From NCBI GenBank assembly GCA_964467255.1, contig CAYXPR010000020.1, forward strand, positions 1 through 28,148: a stretch of DNA of 28,148 nucleotides. The letters run 5' to 3'. The translations under genes and the position numbers were made by a program. Positions 7,529-16,926 of this stretch are shown here, in pieces (the first letter of the stretch is position 1; each line of letters begins with the position of its first letter). Below the pieces are notes generated by a model. It did not search any database. It was not told the origin of the DNA and was given only the letters and a program-made list of their open reading frames with translations. Source of the stretch: CAYXPR01 sp964467255. Its GTDB lineage: Bacteria; Pseudomonadota; Alphaproteobacteria; Rickettsiales; RGZB01.

Positions 7529-9418
7529 ATGCAAAAAAACCTATTCATGACCAGCGGCCACCTGATGATGAAGGTGTTTATTGTGCTGATTGTGTTGAGC
7601 ACCGCGGTGTGGGGCGTGGGCGACGTGTTCCGTGGCGGCGGCACTTCCGTGGTGGCAACGGTGGGCGACGACACGATTACGACACAGGAACTATCAGAAA
7701 TGGTGGATCAGCAGATTAACCAGATGGGCCAACCGAATGTGGATAAGGCGCAGGTTACACGCAGCCTTGCGCCGCAATTGCTGGATCAGCTGGTGGGCGA
7801 CAGCCTGCTAAAACAGGAAGCGCGCGAACAAGGGCTGTTTGTTTCCGACGAGGTCGTGATTCAGGAAATCAGCGAAAACCCAAAATTCCGTGATGAAAAG
7901 GGTAATTTCAGCAAACCGCTGTTTCTTACCTTTTTGCGTAGCATCGGCGAAACCGAAGCGGGTATCACCAAAAGCATGAAAGAGGCTATGGGCGTGCGTG
8001 CCATGCTAGAAGCGCTGATGGCAAACACCATCGCGCCACCTCCGCTGCTGAAACAAATGTACGTGTACGAAAAAGAAGAACGCACGGCGCGCCTGCTGCG
8101 GATTCCTGCATCCTATAAAGTGGATGTTGCCAAACCGTCGGACGAAGAGCTTGAGGAATATTACCAGTCGCAGTCACAAGCATTTTCCATTCCGGAATAT
8201 CGCGATGTTTCCTATGCCGTGGTGGTGCCCGAAAAAGCGGTGAAGGAAGTGACGGTGTCAGAGGCGGATATTAAGCAGTATTACAACGAGCATATTGCCG
8301 AATTCACTACGCATGAACAGCGCGAACTGAAACACATGTTGTTTGAAACAAAAGAAGCAGCCGAAAATGCGCTGAAAAACCTGAAGGGCGGCACAGATTT
8401 CGATAAGGTTGCCAAAGAAGATGCCAAGCAGGAAGTGGAGCAAACCAATGTTGGCAGTGCTACGCGCCAAGACATGCAGGACACGCATGCCGAGGCCGTG
8501 TTTGCCTTAAAGAAAGGCGAAGTAAGCGCCCCGCTGGAGAGCGACATGGGCTGGCATCTGTTTAAAGTGGTGGGCATTAAAGCCGCGGAAACCAAGCCGC
8601 TGGCGCAGGTGCGCGAGAAGCTTGCAGCTGAGCTGAAGCAGGAAAAATCCACCGAGTATTTATATAACCTTGGCATCCGCATTCAGGACTCCCTCGCGGG
8701 CGGCAACACGCTGGAAGAAGTGGCCAGCGTGATGGGGCTTGAGGTACAAAAACTATCCGGTATCAACGCAAAAGGCCTTGGTAAAGATGGCAAGGAAGTG
8801 AAAGAGCCGCTGGAGGGTTTTGTGGCTGGTGTGTTTTCGATGGAACCTGCTGACGGCGCGCAGTTGATGGAAAACAACAAGGGTATCTCGTATATCGTGC
8901 GTGTGGACAAATCGGAGCCCGAACACACACGCCCGCTGATAGAAGTGCGTGAAAAAGTGCTGCAAAAATGGACGGATGCTCAGCGCGACCACCTGCTGAA
9001 AGAACTGGCAGAAAATACCGCGCTGAAAATCCAGCAGGGAAAAAGTACGCTTGAAGCAGAAGCCAAAGCGCTCGGCCTTCAATTGGAAACGACAGAACCA
9101 TTACTGCGCACCAGTAACGGCTATAACATGAAAGTGCCTGCGCGGTTAGTGCAGGATGTATTCACCCTAAGCAAAAAAGAAGATGTCACCACCGCATTCC
9201 CTATGGAAGAAGGTGGGTATGTGCTGGCGGGTGTGGCGAGCGTGATTCCGGCTTCAGATGCAGTGGAGGGCAGCGCGCTGGAATCTCTTGCCCGCAAAAT
9301 GAAAAACAACATGATGGACGAAGCCTTCTCGCAGCTTGGCACGTATTTGCATACACGCCATGCAGTGGATGTGAATGACAAGGTGCTGGAACAAATGTCG
9401 GCTCGGAAATCGGAGTAG
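7529..9418 (+). CDS. ppiD: PpiD/SurA-type periplasmic peptidyl-prolyl isomerase
   Basis: 629 aa from ATG 7529. An upstream in-frame GTG at 7457 exists but lies in the promoter, while 7529 has AAAGGA at the right distance. One membrane anchor (about 13-31) leaves the large remainder in the periplasm. A SurA_N-like chaperone region (about 40-170) is followed by a parvulin domain (about 265-352: LKHMLFETKEAAENAL, GTDFDKVAKED, FALKKGEVSAPLESDMGWHLFKV) and a second helical region. PpiD is a membrane-tethered chaperone/foldase for proteins leaving the Sec channel. A PpiD-type gene ahead of trpE is usual in alphaproteobacteria. The trpE start is 11 bases downstream. Confidence 0.92.
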   Translation: MQKNLFMTSGHLMMKVFIVLIVLSTAVWGVGDVFRGGGTSVVATVGDDTITTQELSEMVDQQINQMGQPNVDKAQVTRSLAPQLLDQLVGDSLLKQEAREQGLFVSDEVVIQEISENPKFRDEKGNFSKPLFLTFLRSIGETEAGITKSMKEAMGVRAMLEALMANTIAPPPLLKQMYVYEKEERTARLLRIPASYKVDVAKPSDEELEEYYQSQSQAFSIPEYRDVSYAVVVPEKAVKEVTVSEADIKQYYNEHIAEFTTHEQRELKHMLFETKEAAENALKNLKGGTDFDKVAKEDAKQEVEQTNVGSATRQDMQDTHAEAVFALKKGEVSAPLESDMGWHLFKVVGIKAAETKPLAQVREKLAAELKQEKSTEYLYNLGIRIQDSLAGGNTLEEVASVMGLEVQKLSGINAKGLGKDGKEVKEPLEGFVAGVFSMEPADGAQLMENNKGISYIVRVDKSEPEHTRPLIEVREKVLQKWTDAQRDHLLKELAENTALKIQQGKSTLEAEAKALGLQLETTEPLLRTSNGYNMKVPARLVQDVFTLSKKEDVTTAFPMEEGGYVLAGVASVIPASDAVEGSALESLARKMKNNMMDEAFSQLGTYLHTRHAVDVNDKVLEQMSARKSE

Positions 9419-9429
9419 CCAGAAAGTTT

Positions 9430-10938
9430 ATGCAAACGGTGTTCCCAGATTTTGACACATTTGAAGAGCGGCTTAAAAAAGGTCAGAGCCAGCTGGTGTG
9501 GCACGTGATTCCCGCAGACCTTGAAACGCCTGTTTCGGCACTCTTGAAACTGATGAAGCTGAGCCCGTATCACCTGTTATACGAGTCGGTAGAAGGTGGA
9601 GAGACGCGCGCTCGCTATTCCATTATTGCACTCGACCCCGATGTGGTATGGCGTACCAAGGACGGTGTGATTGAAGTGAATAAGTCGTTTCACGATGAGC
9701 CAGAGCGTTTTACAAAAGAGAAGGGCACGGATGTGTTTGCCTCCATCCGCGCGTTGATGAAGCGCTCGAAAGTGGAAATTCCCGACCAGCTGCCGCCGAT
9801 GGCCGCCGGTATTTTCGGTTACATGGGCTATGACATGGTGCGCTTTATGGAAAAGCTGCCCGATGCAAATCCTGACACGATTGGTGTGCCGCAAAGCATT
9901 TATATGCGTCCGCGGATCACGATTATTTTTGACTCCGCCAAAGGCGAAGCCATTTTGATTACGCCGGTGTGGGCTGAAAACTTGAAAGGTACCACCGCCA
10001 AGTCGCTCTACCTGACGGCGGAGGCTCGCCTTGCCCGCGTGGCAGGATTGTTGCGCGGCCCCTTACCGCGTGCGCGCAAAGTGGGCCGCCGCAAGCGCTT
10101 TGCGGGCCCGTTCAAAGCCAACATGAACGAAACGCAGTATCGCGCTGTGGTGAATAAGGCAAAAGAATATATTGCCGCGGGTGACATTTTTCAGGTGGTG
10201 CCTTCGCGCCGTATGTCCGGCCGCTTTTTGCTGCCGCCCGTGGCGCTCTACCGTTCGCTGCGCAGGCTGAATCCTTCGCCGTATATGTTCTACATGTCGT
10301 TTGAAGATTTTGCACTGGTGGGCTCAAGCCCTGAAATTTTGGTGCGCCTGAAAGATGGAAAAGTAACCATCCGCCCGATTGCCGGCACGCGCCCGCGTGG
10401 CCGCACGGTGGAAGAAGATGTGGCGCTAGAAAATGACTTGCTGGCAAACCACAAAGAACTGGCTGAACATTTGATGCTGCTCGATTTAGGCCGCAACGAT
10501 GTGGGTCGCGTGGCAAAACCCGGCACGGTACGTGTGACGGAGCAGATGATTGTGGAGCGCTATTCGCACGTGATGCATATTGTGTCGAACGTGGAAGGCG
10601 AAATTAAACCGGGGCTGGATGCAATTGATGCGTTGATTGCCGGTTTTCCCGCAGGCACGGTGACGGGCGCGCCGAAAATCCGCGCCATGGAAATTATCGA
10701 TGAACTCGAGCCGGAGAAGCGCAGTTTTTACGGCGGCACGGTGGGGTATATTTCCGCGAACGGCACGATGGACACCTGCATTGCGCTGCGTACTGGTTTG
10801 ATAAAAGACAAACACCTGCATGTGCAGGCAGGCGGTGGCGTGGTGGCCGACAGTGTGGCGCGCGCCGAATTTAAGGAAACTGAAAATAAAGCGGGTGCGC
10901 TGATTGCAGCGGCCCATAATGCAAGCAAGTACATGTAG
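9430..10938 (+). CDS. trpE: anthranilate synthase component I
   Basis: 502 aa. With TrpG it makes anthranilate from chorismate and glutamine, the first step to tryptophan. The N-terminal domain carries the regulatory stretch YESVEGGETRARYSII, corresponding to the Trp feedback site. The C-terminal chorismate-binding domain (about 225-495) has PIAGTRPRG, LDLGRNDVGRVA, HIVSNVEGE, FPAGTVTGAPKIRAMEII, YGGTVGYIS and QAGGGVVADS. All key motifs are present and the length is normal. It starts 11 bases after ppiD and ends 6 bases before trpG, with no leader peptide or attenuator seen, so control probably occurs at the ppiD promoter and by feedback inhibition. Confidence 0.97.
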   Translation: MQTVFPDFDTFEERLKKGQSQLVWHVIPADLETPVSALLKLMKLSPYHLLYESVEGGETRARYSIIALDPDVVWRTKDGVIEVNKSFHDEPERFTKEKGTDVFASIRALMKRSKVEIPDQLPPMAAGIFGYMGYDMVRFMEKLPDANPDTIGVPQSIYMRPRITIIFDSAKGEAILITPVWAENLKGTTAKSLYLTAEARLARVAGLLRGPLPRARKVGRRKRFAGPFKANMNETQYRAVVNKAKEYIAAGDIFQVVPSRRMSGRFLLPPVALYRSLRRLNPSPYMFYMSFEDFALVGSSPEILVRLKDGKVTIRPIAGTRPRGRTVEEDVALENDLLANHKELAEHLMLLDLGRNDVGRVAKPGTVRVTEQMIVERYSHVMHIVSNVEGEIKPGLDAIDALIAGFPAGTVTGAPKIRAMEIIDELEPEKRSFYGGTVGYISANGTMDTCIALRTGLIKDKHLHVQAGGGVVADSVARAEFKETENKAGALIAAAHNASKYM

Positions 10939-10944
10939 GTAGTT

Positions 10945-11553
10945 ATGGCACCAAAACAGGATAATTTACCCCGTCTGCTGCTCATCGATAACTACGATAG
11001 CTTTACCTATAACCTGTTGCACTATCTTTCAGAGCTGGGTGCAAAGGTGGATGTGTATCGCAACGATGCGATTACAGTGGAAGATGTGCTGAAGGCAAAA
11101 CCGGCGGGCGTGGTGATTTCCCCCGGCCCATGCGACCCCGACCGCGCGGGCATTTGTTTGCCGCTGGTGAAAAAACTGGCAGGAAAAATCCCCATGCTGG
11201 GTGTATGCCTTGGACACCAGACCATCGCGCAGGCATTTGGTGGCCGCGTGGTGCGCGCGCCCAAACCCATGCACGGCAAGGTGAGCAAAATCACACATAA
11301 TGGCTCAGGACTTTTTGAAGGCATCCCCAGCCCGTTTTATGCCACGCGCTATCACTCACTGATTGCGGAGCGCAGCAGCCTGCCGGATTGTTTGGAGGTG
11401 ACGGCAGAAACGCAGGATAAAGAAAAAATTATCATGGGGCTTTCGCACACAAAATATAATATTCATGGTGTGCAGTTTCACCCCGAAAGCATTGCATCGG
11501 AATATGGCCACACGCTGCTGGGCAACTTCATCAAGATGCTGGGCAAGCCATGA
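10945..11553 (+). CDS. trpG: anthranilate synthase component II (glutamine amidotransferase)
   Basis: 202 aa class I glutamine amidotransferase that supplies ammonia to TrpE. The N-terminus LLLIDNYDSFTYNL is diagnostic. The nucleophile Cys88 is in LGVCLGHQ, and the rest of the triad (His179, Glu181) is in VQFHPES. The usual SPGPGTP loop reads SPGPCDP here. TrpG and PabA are hard to tell apart by sequence, and this copy could serve both tryptophan and folate synthesis, but its place between trpE and trpD supports TrpG. It overlaps trpD by 4 bases. Confidence 0.95.
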   Translation: MAPKQDNLPRLLLIDNYDSFTYNLLHYLSELGAKVDVYRNDAITVEDVLKAKPAGVVISPGPCDPDRAGICLPLVKKLAGKIPMLGVCLGHQTIAQAFGGRVVRAPKPMHGKVSKITHNGSGLFEGIPSPFYATRYHSLIAERSSLPDCLEVTAETQDKEKIIMGLSHTKYNIHGVQFHPESIASEYGHTLLGNFIKMLGKP

Positions 11554-12593
11554 CCGAAATTCAGCGCTATATCCATAAGGCGACGGAACGCCATAATCTC
11601 AGCGCTGAAGAATCCGCCCGTGCCTTTCAGATTATTATGTCAGGCGGCGCGACGCCTGCGCAGGTGGCGGCGTTGCTTGTGGCGCTAAAAATGAAAGGCG
11701 AAACGCCGGATGAAATTACCGGTGGCGTGCGCGCCATGCGCGTGAAAGCCGCACCGTTTGCGGTGGAAGAAAAACTCAGAAGCCAATTGGTGGATACGTG
11801 CGGCACAGGTGGTGATGGTGCCGGCACGTATAATATATCTACTGCTGTGGCACTGGTGCTAGCGGCGTGCGGTGTGCCGGTGGCCAAGCACGGTAACCGT
11901 GCGGTTTCATCGCGCTCGGGTTCTGCCGATGTGCTGAAAGCACTGGGCGTGAATATTGATGCGTCGGAAGCGTTGATGCAAAAATCACTGAAGACAACGG
12001 GCTTCTGTTTTTTGTTGGCGCCGCGCTATCATCCGGCGCTGCGGCATGTGGCGCCGACGCGCCAAGAACTCGGCATGCGGACGATTTTTAATTTGCTTGG
12101 GCCGCTAGCGAATCCGGCTGGCACACAGAAGCAACTGGTGGGTGTGTATCAACCGGAGTGGTTGGTGCCAATGGCAGAGGTGCTAAAAAACCTCGGTTCA
12201 ACGAGTGCGTGGGTGGTGCATGGTAGCGACGGGTTGGACGAACTAACGGTGACCGGTAGCTCGCGCGTGGCGATATTAAAAGACGGCATGATCAAAACAC
12301 AAGAAGTTCACCCTGAACAAGCTGGACTTAGCGTACACGAAGCCAAGAATCTGAAGGGCGGTGATGCGGAACATAATGCCAGTGCCTTACGCAAATTATT
12401 TGGCGGTAAGCCAGGCGCGTATCGCGACATTGTGCTGCTGAACGTTGCTGCCGCGCTGGTGGTTGCAGGTGTTGCAGAAGATTTAAAACAAGGCGCATCG
12501 CGCGCGGCCGAGGCGATTGATAATGGCGCGGCAAACCAAACGCTGGACGATGTGGTGGCAATTACGAATGAAGAGGTGTTCGGCCGTGACTGA
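11550..12593 (+). CDS. trpD: anthranilate phosphoribosyltransferase
   Basis: 347 aa. It transfers phosphoribose from PRPP to anthranilate. The PRPP-binding CGTGGDG (84-90) is followed by NISTAVALVLAACGVPVAKHGNRAVSSRSGSADVLKALGV, and by FNLLGPLANPAGTQKQLVGVY further on, all diagnostic. The start codon overlaps the trpG stop (ATGA), implying translational coupling. The 3' end overlaps the GTG start of trpC by a few bases. Confidence 0.97.
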   Translation: MTEIQRYIHKATERHNLSAEESARAFQIIMSGGATPAQVAALLVALKMKGETPDEITGGVRAMRVKAAPFAVEEKLRSQLVDTCGTGGDGAGTYNISTAVALVLAACGVPVAKHGNRAVSSRSGSADVLKALGVNIDASEALMQKSLKTTGFCFLLAPRYHPALRHVAPTRQELGMRTIFNLLGPLANPAGTQKQLVGVYQPEWLVPMAEVLKNLGSTSAWVVHGSDGLDELTVTGSSRVAILKDGMIKTQEVHPEQAGLSVHEAKNLKGGDAEHNASALRKLFGGKPGAYRDIVLLNVAAALVVAGVAEDLKQGASRAAEAIDNGAANQTLDDVVAITNEEVFGRD

Positions 12594-13374
12594 TACGCTG
12601 GCACGCATCTGCGCCGATAAGCGCGACCATATTCAGCGGCGGAAAAAAACCAAGCCGCTGGCGATGCTGGAAGCAGCAGCGGCAACAGCAAGTGCGCCAC
12701 GTGATTTTGCCGGAGCGCTAAAGCGTAAGGTTGCTAAAAAACAAACCGCCCTGATTGCAGAAATTAAACGTGCTTCACCCAGCAAAGGTATCATCCGCGA
12801 AGATTTTGATGTGGCTGCGCTCGCCAAGGCTTACACCGAGGGTGGTGCAACGTGCCTTTCGGTGCTGACCGATGAGCCTTACTTTAAAGGCAAAGATGAA
12901 TATGTGGCGGTAGCGCGGCAGGCATCGAACCTTCCGGTTATCCGCAAAGACTTCATGCTCGACCCGTATCAGATTGTAGAAAGCCGTGCGCTGGGTGCGG
13001 ATGCGGTGCTGCTGATTATGGCGGCGCTTTCAGACGCACAGGCGAAAGAAATGGAAGATATTGCCATAAAGTACCATATGGATGTGCTGGTGGAAGTGCA
13101 CGATACGGAAGAGATGGAGCGTGCCCTTGACCTCAAAAGCCCGCTGCTTGGCATTAACAACCGCAATCTTAAAACCATGGCGGTATCGCTCCAGACCTCG
13201 CTCGACTTGGTAGAAAATGTGCCGGATGGCAAGCTAACCATCTGTGAAAGCGGTATTTTTACGCGCGATGACGTGCTGCGTATGCACGAGGGTGGTATTT
13301 ATGCCTTTTTGGTGGGCGAATCGCTCATGCGCCAAGCTGATGTGAAGGCTGCAACCAAGGCCCTGCTTGGTTAA
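12586..13374 (+). CDS. trpC: indole-3-glycerol phosphate synthase
   Basis: 262 aa from GTG 12586. This start overlaps the trpD stop by 8 bases and has GAAGAGG upstream; an ATG at 12517 would add 23 residues that do not fit the family. It is a TIM barrel that closes the indole ring. Motifs: LIAEIKRASPSKG (catalytic Lys), LSVLTDEPYFKG, VIRKDFMLDPYQI (catalytic Lys), LLGINNRNL, ICESGI and FLVGESLMR. It is monofunctional, with no TrpF part. It is the last trp gene here; trpF, trpB and trpA are not in the window. Confidence 0.96.
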   Translation: MTDTLARICADKRDHIQRRKKTKPLAMLEAAAATASAPRDFAGALKRKVAKKQTALIAEIKRASPSKGIIREDFDVAALAKAYTEGGATCLSVLTDEPYFKGKDEYVAVARQASNLPVIRKDFMLDPYQIVESRALGADAVLLIMAALSDAQAKEMEDIAIKYHMDVLVEVHDTEEMERALDLKSPLLGINNRNLKTMAVSLQTSLDLVENVPDGKLTICESGIFTRDDVLRMHEGGIYAFLVGESLMRQADVKAATKALLG

Positions 13375-13757
13375 ACCCCCACCCTTAATTGGCGTTTGCT
13401 TTTTGGGCTCCGGTATGGAATAACTACGGACTGGTTTTTTAGGCCATGCGAGGGAAGCCGCCCGGAACAATCAAGGTGCGGCGCTTCTGACTAAAAAAGC
13501 ATGACACGCCCCCACGCGGCCTTGAAATATGGATCAACAGTAAGGCAAAAACTCAATTTTTATGTGGCGCCGGAAGCTCAATGTTATTGAATGCGGCAAT
13601 GTGGCCATGATGTGGTCACCGCGTACGGCATATGCTGATGGCCGGGCTTTCGCGCGCCTTTCTATTAACCACCAACAGACAGACAACTGGGTATGCCAGG
13701 CTAACCGTATTGCGGTGGCACTGGCTAGCCTGTTTCATGAACGGAGAAGTGTGACAA
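13375..13757 (+). other. long intergenic region / probable structured 5' leader of rne
   Basis: 383 bases without a gene. A hairpin at 13454-13487 pairs GAAGCCGCC with GGTGCGGCGCTTC (small bulge). A nested stem at 13698-13731 pairs AGGCTA with TAGCCT around an inner ACCG-TATTG-CGGT hairpin, and an alternative pairing GCCAG (13695-13699) with CTGGC (13721-13725) competes with it. It ends 9 bases before the ribosome site CGGAGAAG. In E. coli the rne leader mediates autoregulation by RNase E cleavage, and this long leader could do the same (inference). I see no clear promoter, and no match to 6S, SRP, tmRNA or RNase P RNA that I can defend. Confidence 0.45.
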
Positions 13758-16385
13758 ATGACCAAGAGAATGTTAATCGATGCCTCCCACGCGGAGGAAG
13801 TCCGCGTTGCGGTAGTGGGGGATGGCCGGCTTGAAGATTTCGACTTTGAAACCGCCACAAAAAAACAGATAAAAGGCAATATTTACCTCGCAAAGGTGAC
13901 GCGTGTGGAGCCATCGCTTCAGGCGGCCTTTGTCGAATATGGTGGCAACAAGCAGGGCTTTTTGCCATTTTCTGAAATCCATTTTGACTATTACCAGATT
14001 CCGGTGGCTGACAAGGAAGCGCTGATTGCTTCCATGGAACAGGAAGCGTTGGAAGCGGAAGAAGAACATGCCCCGCGCGAAGGCGAAGAGGGTAATGGTG
14101 GCGACCGTCATGGTGGCAGGCATCGCCGCCGCCGTCATCGTGGTGAGCGTTCTGCACCATTTGCTGCTGCAACGGATGACCGCGTGGCACGTGAGGAAGA
14201 TGGTGCCGAACCATCTGCTGCCACTGATACACCCGCACCGCAAGATGTGCAGGTGACGCCTGCAGAAGAAGCCCCCGTTCAGGCGGAAGCCGCACCGGAG
14301 GCCAAGCCAAAAGGCCGAGGCCGCGGTCGTGGCCGTGGTAAAGCAGCGGTAGCGGAAGAAGCCGCACCAGTTGCGGAAGAGGCACCTGCACCAACAGAAG
14401 GCAATGTTGCCACAGCCGATGCTGCACCCGCAGAAGAAGGTGGCCCAGAAGTAAGGCAGCCGGAAGAGCGCGGCCATGGTTCTGAAACGCAGGAAAAAGA
14501 AGAAGGCGTGGAAACCATGGGCAATGAAACCATGGAAGATATTCCGGTGCGCCGTTCTAATGCGTATCGCCGTTATAAAATTCAGGAAGTGATTAAGCGC
14601 GGCCAGATTCTGCTCGTGCAGGTGATTAAGGAAGAGCGCGGCAATAAAGGCGCTTCGCTCACGACCTATATTTCACTGGCAGGCCGTTACTGCGTGTTTA
14701 TGCCGAATACGTCGCGCCAGGGTGGTGTGTCCCGCCGTATCGCGAGTTCGGATGACCGTCGCCGCTTGAAGTCGCTGATTGAGGAACTCGAAATTAAAAA
14801 AGGTTCGAGCGTGATTATCCGCACGGCGGGGCTTGATCGCAAGAAACCTGAAATTGCCCGCGACTATGAATACCTCACACAAACATGGGATGAAATCAGG
14901 GAACTCACCGTTTCTTCCAGTGCTCCGGCGCTGGTGTATGAGGAGGGCGATCTGATTAAACGCTCGCTGCGCGACCTGTATGACAGTCATCTTGACGAGG
15001 TATTGGTGGAAGGCGAAGAGGCTTTCAAGGCGGCAAAAAAAGTCATGAAAATGATGATGCCGAGCCATGTCAAAAACATCATCGAGTATAAAGAAAGCAC
15101 GCCCATCCTTCATCGCTACCAGATTGAAGGCCAGTTGGCAGAACTCTATAGCAACTCTGCGAGCCTGCCATCGGGTGGTTCTATCGTAATCAACCCGACG
15201 GAAGCACTGGTTTCCATCGACGTGAACTCAGGCCGCGCCACACGTGAGCGCAACATCGAAGAAACGGCATTGAAAACCAACATGGAAGCGGCAAAAGAAA
15301 TTGCGCGCCAGCTTCGCTTGCGCGATCTTGCTGGCCTGATTGTGATCGATTTCATCGATATGATGGAGCTGCGCAATCGCCGTAACGTGGAACGTGCGCT
15401 GCGCGATGCACTCGCTTCTGACCGTGCGCGTATTCAGGTGGGCCGCATCAGCACCTTCGGGCTGCTAGAAATGTCTCGCCAGCGTTTGCGCTCCAGCTTG
15501 GTGGAAGCCAGCACTGTGGCCTGCCCGCATTGCAGTGGCGTGGGATATGTGCGTTCTTCAGAATCCACCGCGGTGATGTTACTGCGTGCCTTAGAAAGCG
15601 AAGCAAACCGCACGGAGCGCGATGAGCTGTGCCTTGTGGTTTCTTCCGATATGGCCTTCTACATGCTGAATTATAAGCGTGATGACGTGCGCACGATTGA
15701 AGAAGAAAGTGATATTAAAATCGTCATTCGTGGCGATAGCAGTATTGCCGGTTCGGAATTCCGTTTCGACTTTAATCGCCCGCAGCCGGGCCGCCAGCAG
15801 CAGGAACGCAGCGGACGTCGCAACCGTCGCCGTGGCGGACGTGACCGCGATAGAAACCGCGGTGATCGCGGTGGCTTCCGTGGGCCGGAAAATCAAGCAG
15901 AAGGCGCTGAAGGCCAAGCCGATTCTTCCGCACCGATTCGTGAAGAAGAAAGCAGCGCGCCAGCAAATGACGATGCTGGTGGCGCAGAAGAGCCTCGCTC
16001 CGAGCACCGCCATGAAGGTGGGCATCAGGATGGCGGCCGCCCTGAAAACAGAGACCGCGATGGTGAAAGACATCACCGTGGCGGGCGTGACCGTAATCGC
16101 CGCCGTGGCGGACGCGACCGCAACCGTGGTGACCGCGACCGCAACTACCCGCAGGGCGAACGCCATGAAGGCAGGCCGCAGCATCCGCCGCGCGCGGAAG
16201 GCAGCAATGCCGAAGGCGGCAGCGAATTCAGGCCGAGAGATGCCGAACCGGCATATGAACCTGCTTCTGAAACACGCGTAGCTAACGATGTTAGCCACCG
16301 CGAATCACAAGTGATTCCGATGGATGATAAATCGAAGGAAGATGCTTCCATGCTGCGCGGCCTTTGGAAGAAGATTACGCAATAG
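13758..16385 (+). CDS. rne: ribonuclease E (RNase E/G family)
   Basis: 875 aa endoribonuclease that initiates mRNA decay and matures rRNA and tRNA, scaffolding a degradosome. The S1 RNA-binding domain is split: its first half (about 38-82) and second half (about 273-325) are separated by an acidic/Arg/Pro-rich insert of about 190 residues, including GRGRGRGRG. The catalytic core has the metal-binding Asp488 (VSIDVNSG) and Asp531 (VIDFIDM), then the Zn-link CPHC (589-592). After about residue 670 the tail is disordered, with RDRNRGDRG-type Arg/Asp/Gly repeats typical of RNA-binding degradosome regions. Split S1 domains are known in alphaproteobacterial RNase E. A long structured leader precedes it and dsbB follows after 21 bases. 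Confidence 0.96.
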   Translation: MTKRMLIDASHAEEVRVAVVGDGRLEDFDFETATKKQIKGNIYLAKVTRVEPSLQAAFVEYGGNKQGFLPFSEIHFDYYQIPVADKEALIASMEQEALEAEEEHAPREGEEGNGGDRHGGRHRRRRHRGERSAPFAAATDDRVAREEDGAEPSAATDTPAPQDVQVTPAEEAPVQAEAAPEAKPKGRGRGRGRGKAAVAEEAAPVAEEAPAPTEGNVATADAAPAEEGGPEVRQPEERGHGSETQEKEEGVETMGNETMEDIPVRRSNAYRRYKIQEVIKRGQILLVQVIKEERGNKGASLTTYISLAGRYCVFMPNTSRQGGVSRRIASSDDRRRLKSLIEELEIKKGSSVIIRTAGLDRKKPEIARDYEYLTQTWDEIRELTVSSSAPALVYEEGDLIKRSLRDLYDSHLDEVLVEGEEAFKAAKKVMKMMMPSHVKNIIEYKESTPILHRYQIEGQLAELYSNSASLPSGGSIVINPTEALVSIDVNSGRATRERNIEETALKTNMEAAKEIARQLRLRDLAGLIVIDFIDMMELRNRRNVERALRDALASDRARIQVGRISTFGLLEMSRQRLRSSLVEASTVACPHCSGVGYVRSSESTAVMLLRALESEANRTERDELCLVVSSDMAFYMLNYKRDDVRTIEEESDIKIVIRGDSSIAGSEFRFDFNRPQPGRQQQERSGRRNRRRGGRDRDRNRGDRGGFRGPENQAEGAEGQADSSAPIREEESSAPANDDAGGAEEPRSEHRHEGGHQDGGRPENRDRDGERHHRGGRDRNRRRGGRDRNRGDRDRNYPQGERHEGRPQHPPRAEGSNAEGGSEFRPRDAEPAYEPASETRVANDVSHRESQVIPMDDKSKEDASMLRGLWKKITQ

Positions 16386-16406
16386 CAACACCACGGAGAG
16401 ATATGT

Positions 16407-16922
16407 ATGGCGCCGCTTAAAGAGAAAATCCTGAGCTGGCAGCCTGCCTATGGCCCCCTTCTTTTGGTGGTAGCTCTTTTCTCGCTCGCAAGTGCTTACA
16501 CGGCGGAATATGGCTTTGGCCTTAAGCCGTGTGAGCTGTGCCTGTATCAGCGCATTCCCTATGCGGTGGTGGCGGTGCTTGGCCTTGTGATGCTAGCACT
16601 CCGTAAAAATCAGAAAATCGCATGGTTGTTGTTGGTGCTTTCTGCTGCGGTGTTTGCCGCAGGTGCCGCACTGGCATTTTTCCATGTTGGTGTGGAACAG
16701 CATTGGTGGAAAGGGCTTGAAGGCTGCAGCGGTGGTGCTATCGCAAATACGATTGAGGATTTGCGTGCACAGATTATGGGTGCACCAGTGGTGCGCTGCG
16801 ACCAGCCCGCCTTTGTGTTTTTAGGTATTTCCATGGCGGGGTATAACGTGCTGTGGTCGGGTGCGCTGGCTGCGGTAAGCGGCTATGCCGCGCTGCTTAG
16901 CTGCCAGTGTAAAAAGAAGTAA
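16407..16922 (+). CDS. dsbB: disulfide bond formation protein B (DsbB family)
   Basis: 171 aa inner-membrane protein with four hydrophobic segments (about 14-32, 50-66, 71-92, 136-165). It reoxidises a periplasmic thiol oxidase (DsbA type) and passes electrons to quinone. The first redox pair is Cys42/Cys45 in PCELCLYQRIPY, diagnostic for the family. The second periplasmic pair is likely Cys107 (GCSGG) and Cys131 (VRCDQP). The Cys-containing C-terminus (SCQCKKK) is unusual. It starts 21 bases after rne and is followed at once by coq7, a quinone-biosynthesis gene. Confidence 0.92.
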   Translation: MAPLKEKILSWQPAYGPLLLVVALFSLASAYTAEYGFGLKPCELCLYQRIPYAVVAVLGLVMLALRKNQKIAWLLLVLSAAVFAAGAALAFFHVGVEQHWWKGLEGCSGGAIANTIEDLRAQIMGAPVVRCDQPAFVFLGISMAGYNVLWSGALAAVSGYAALLSCQCKKK

Positions 16923-16926
16923 AGCC

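Noticed and set aside
9419..9429. Trp leader peptide or attenuator before trpE
   Set aside because: Only 11 bases separate ppiD and trpE; there is no room for a leader peptide or attenuator hairpins.
12517..12585. Longer N-terminus for trpC
   Set aside because: It would lie inside trpD in another frame and does not match the family; GTG 12586 has a ribosome site and gives normal length.
13375..13757. 6S RNA, SRP RNA, tmRNA or RNase P RNA in the rne leader
   Set aside because: Some GC-rich stems are suggestive, but I could not match the conserved core of any of these RNAs on either strand.
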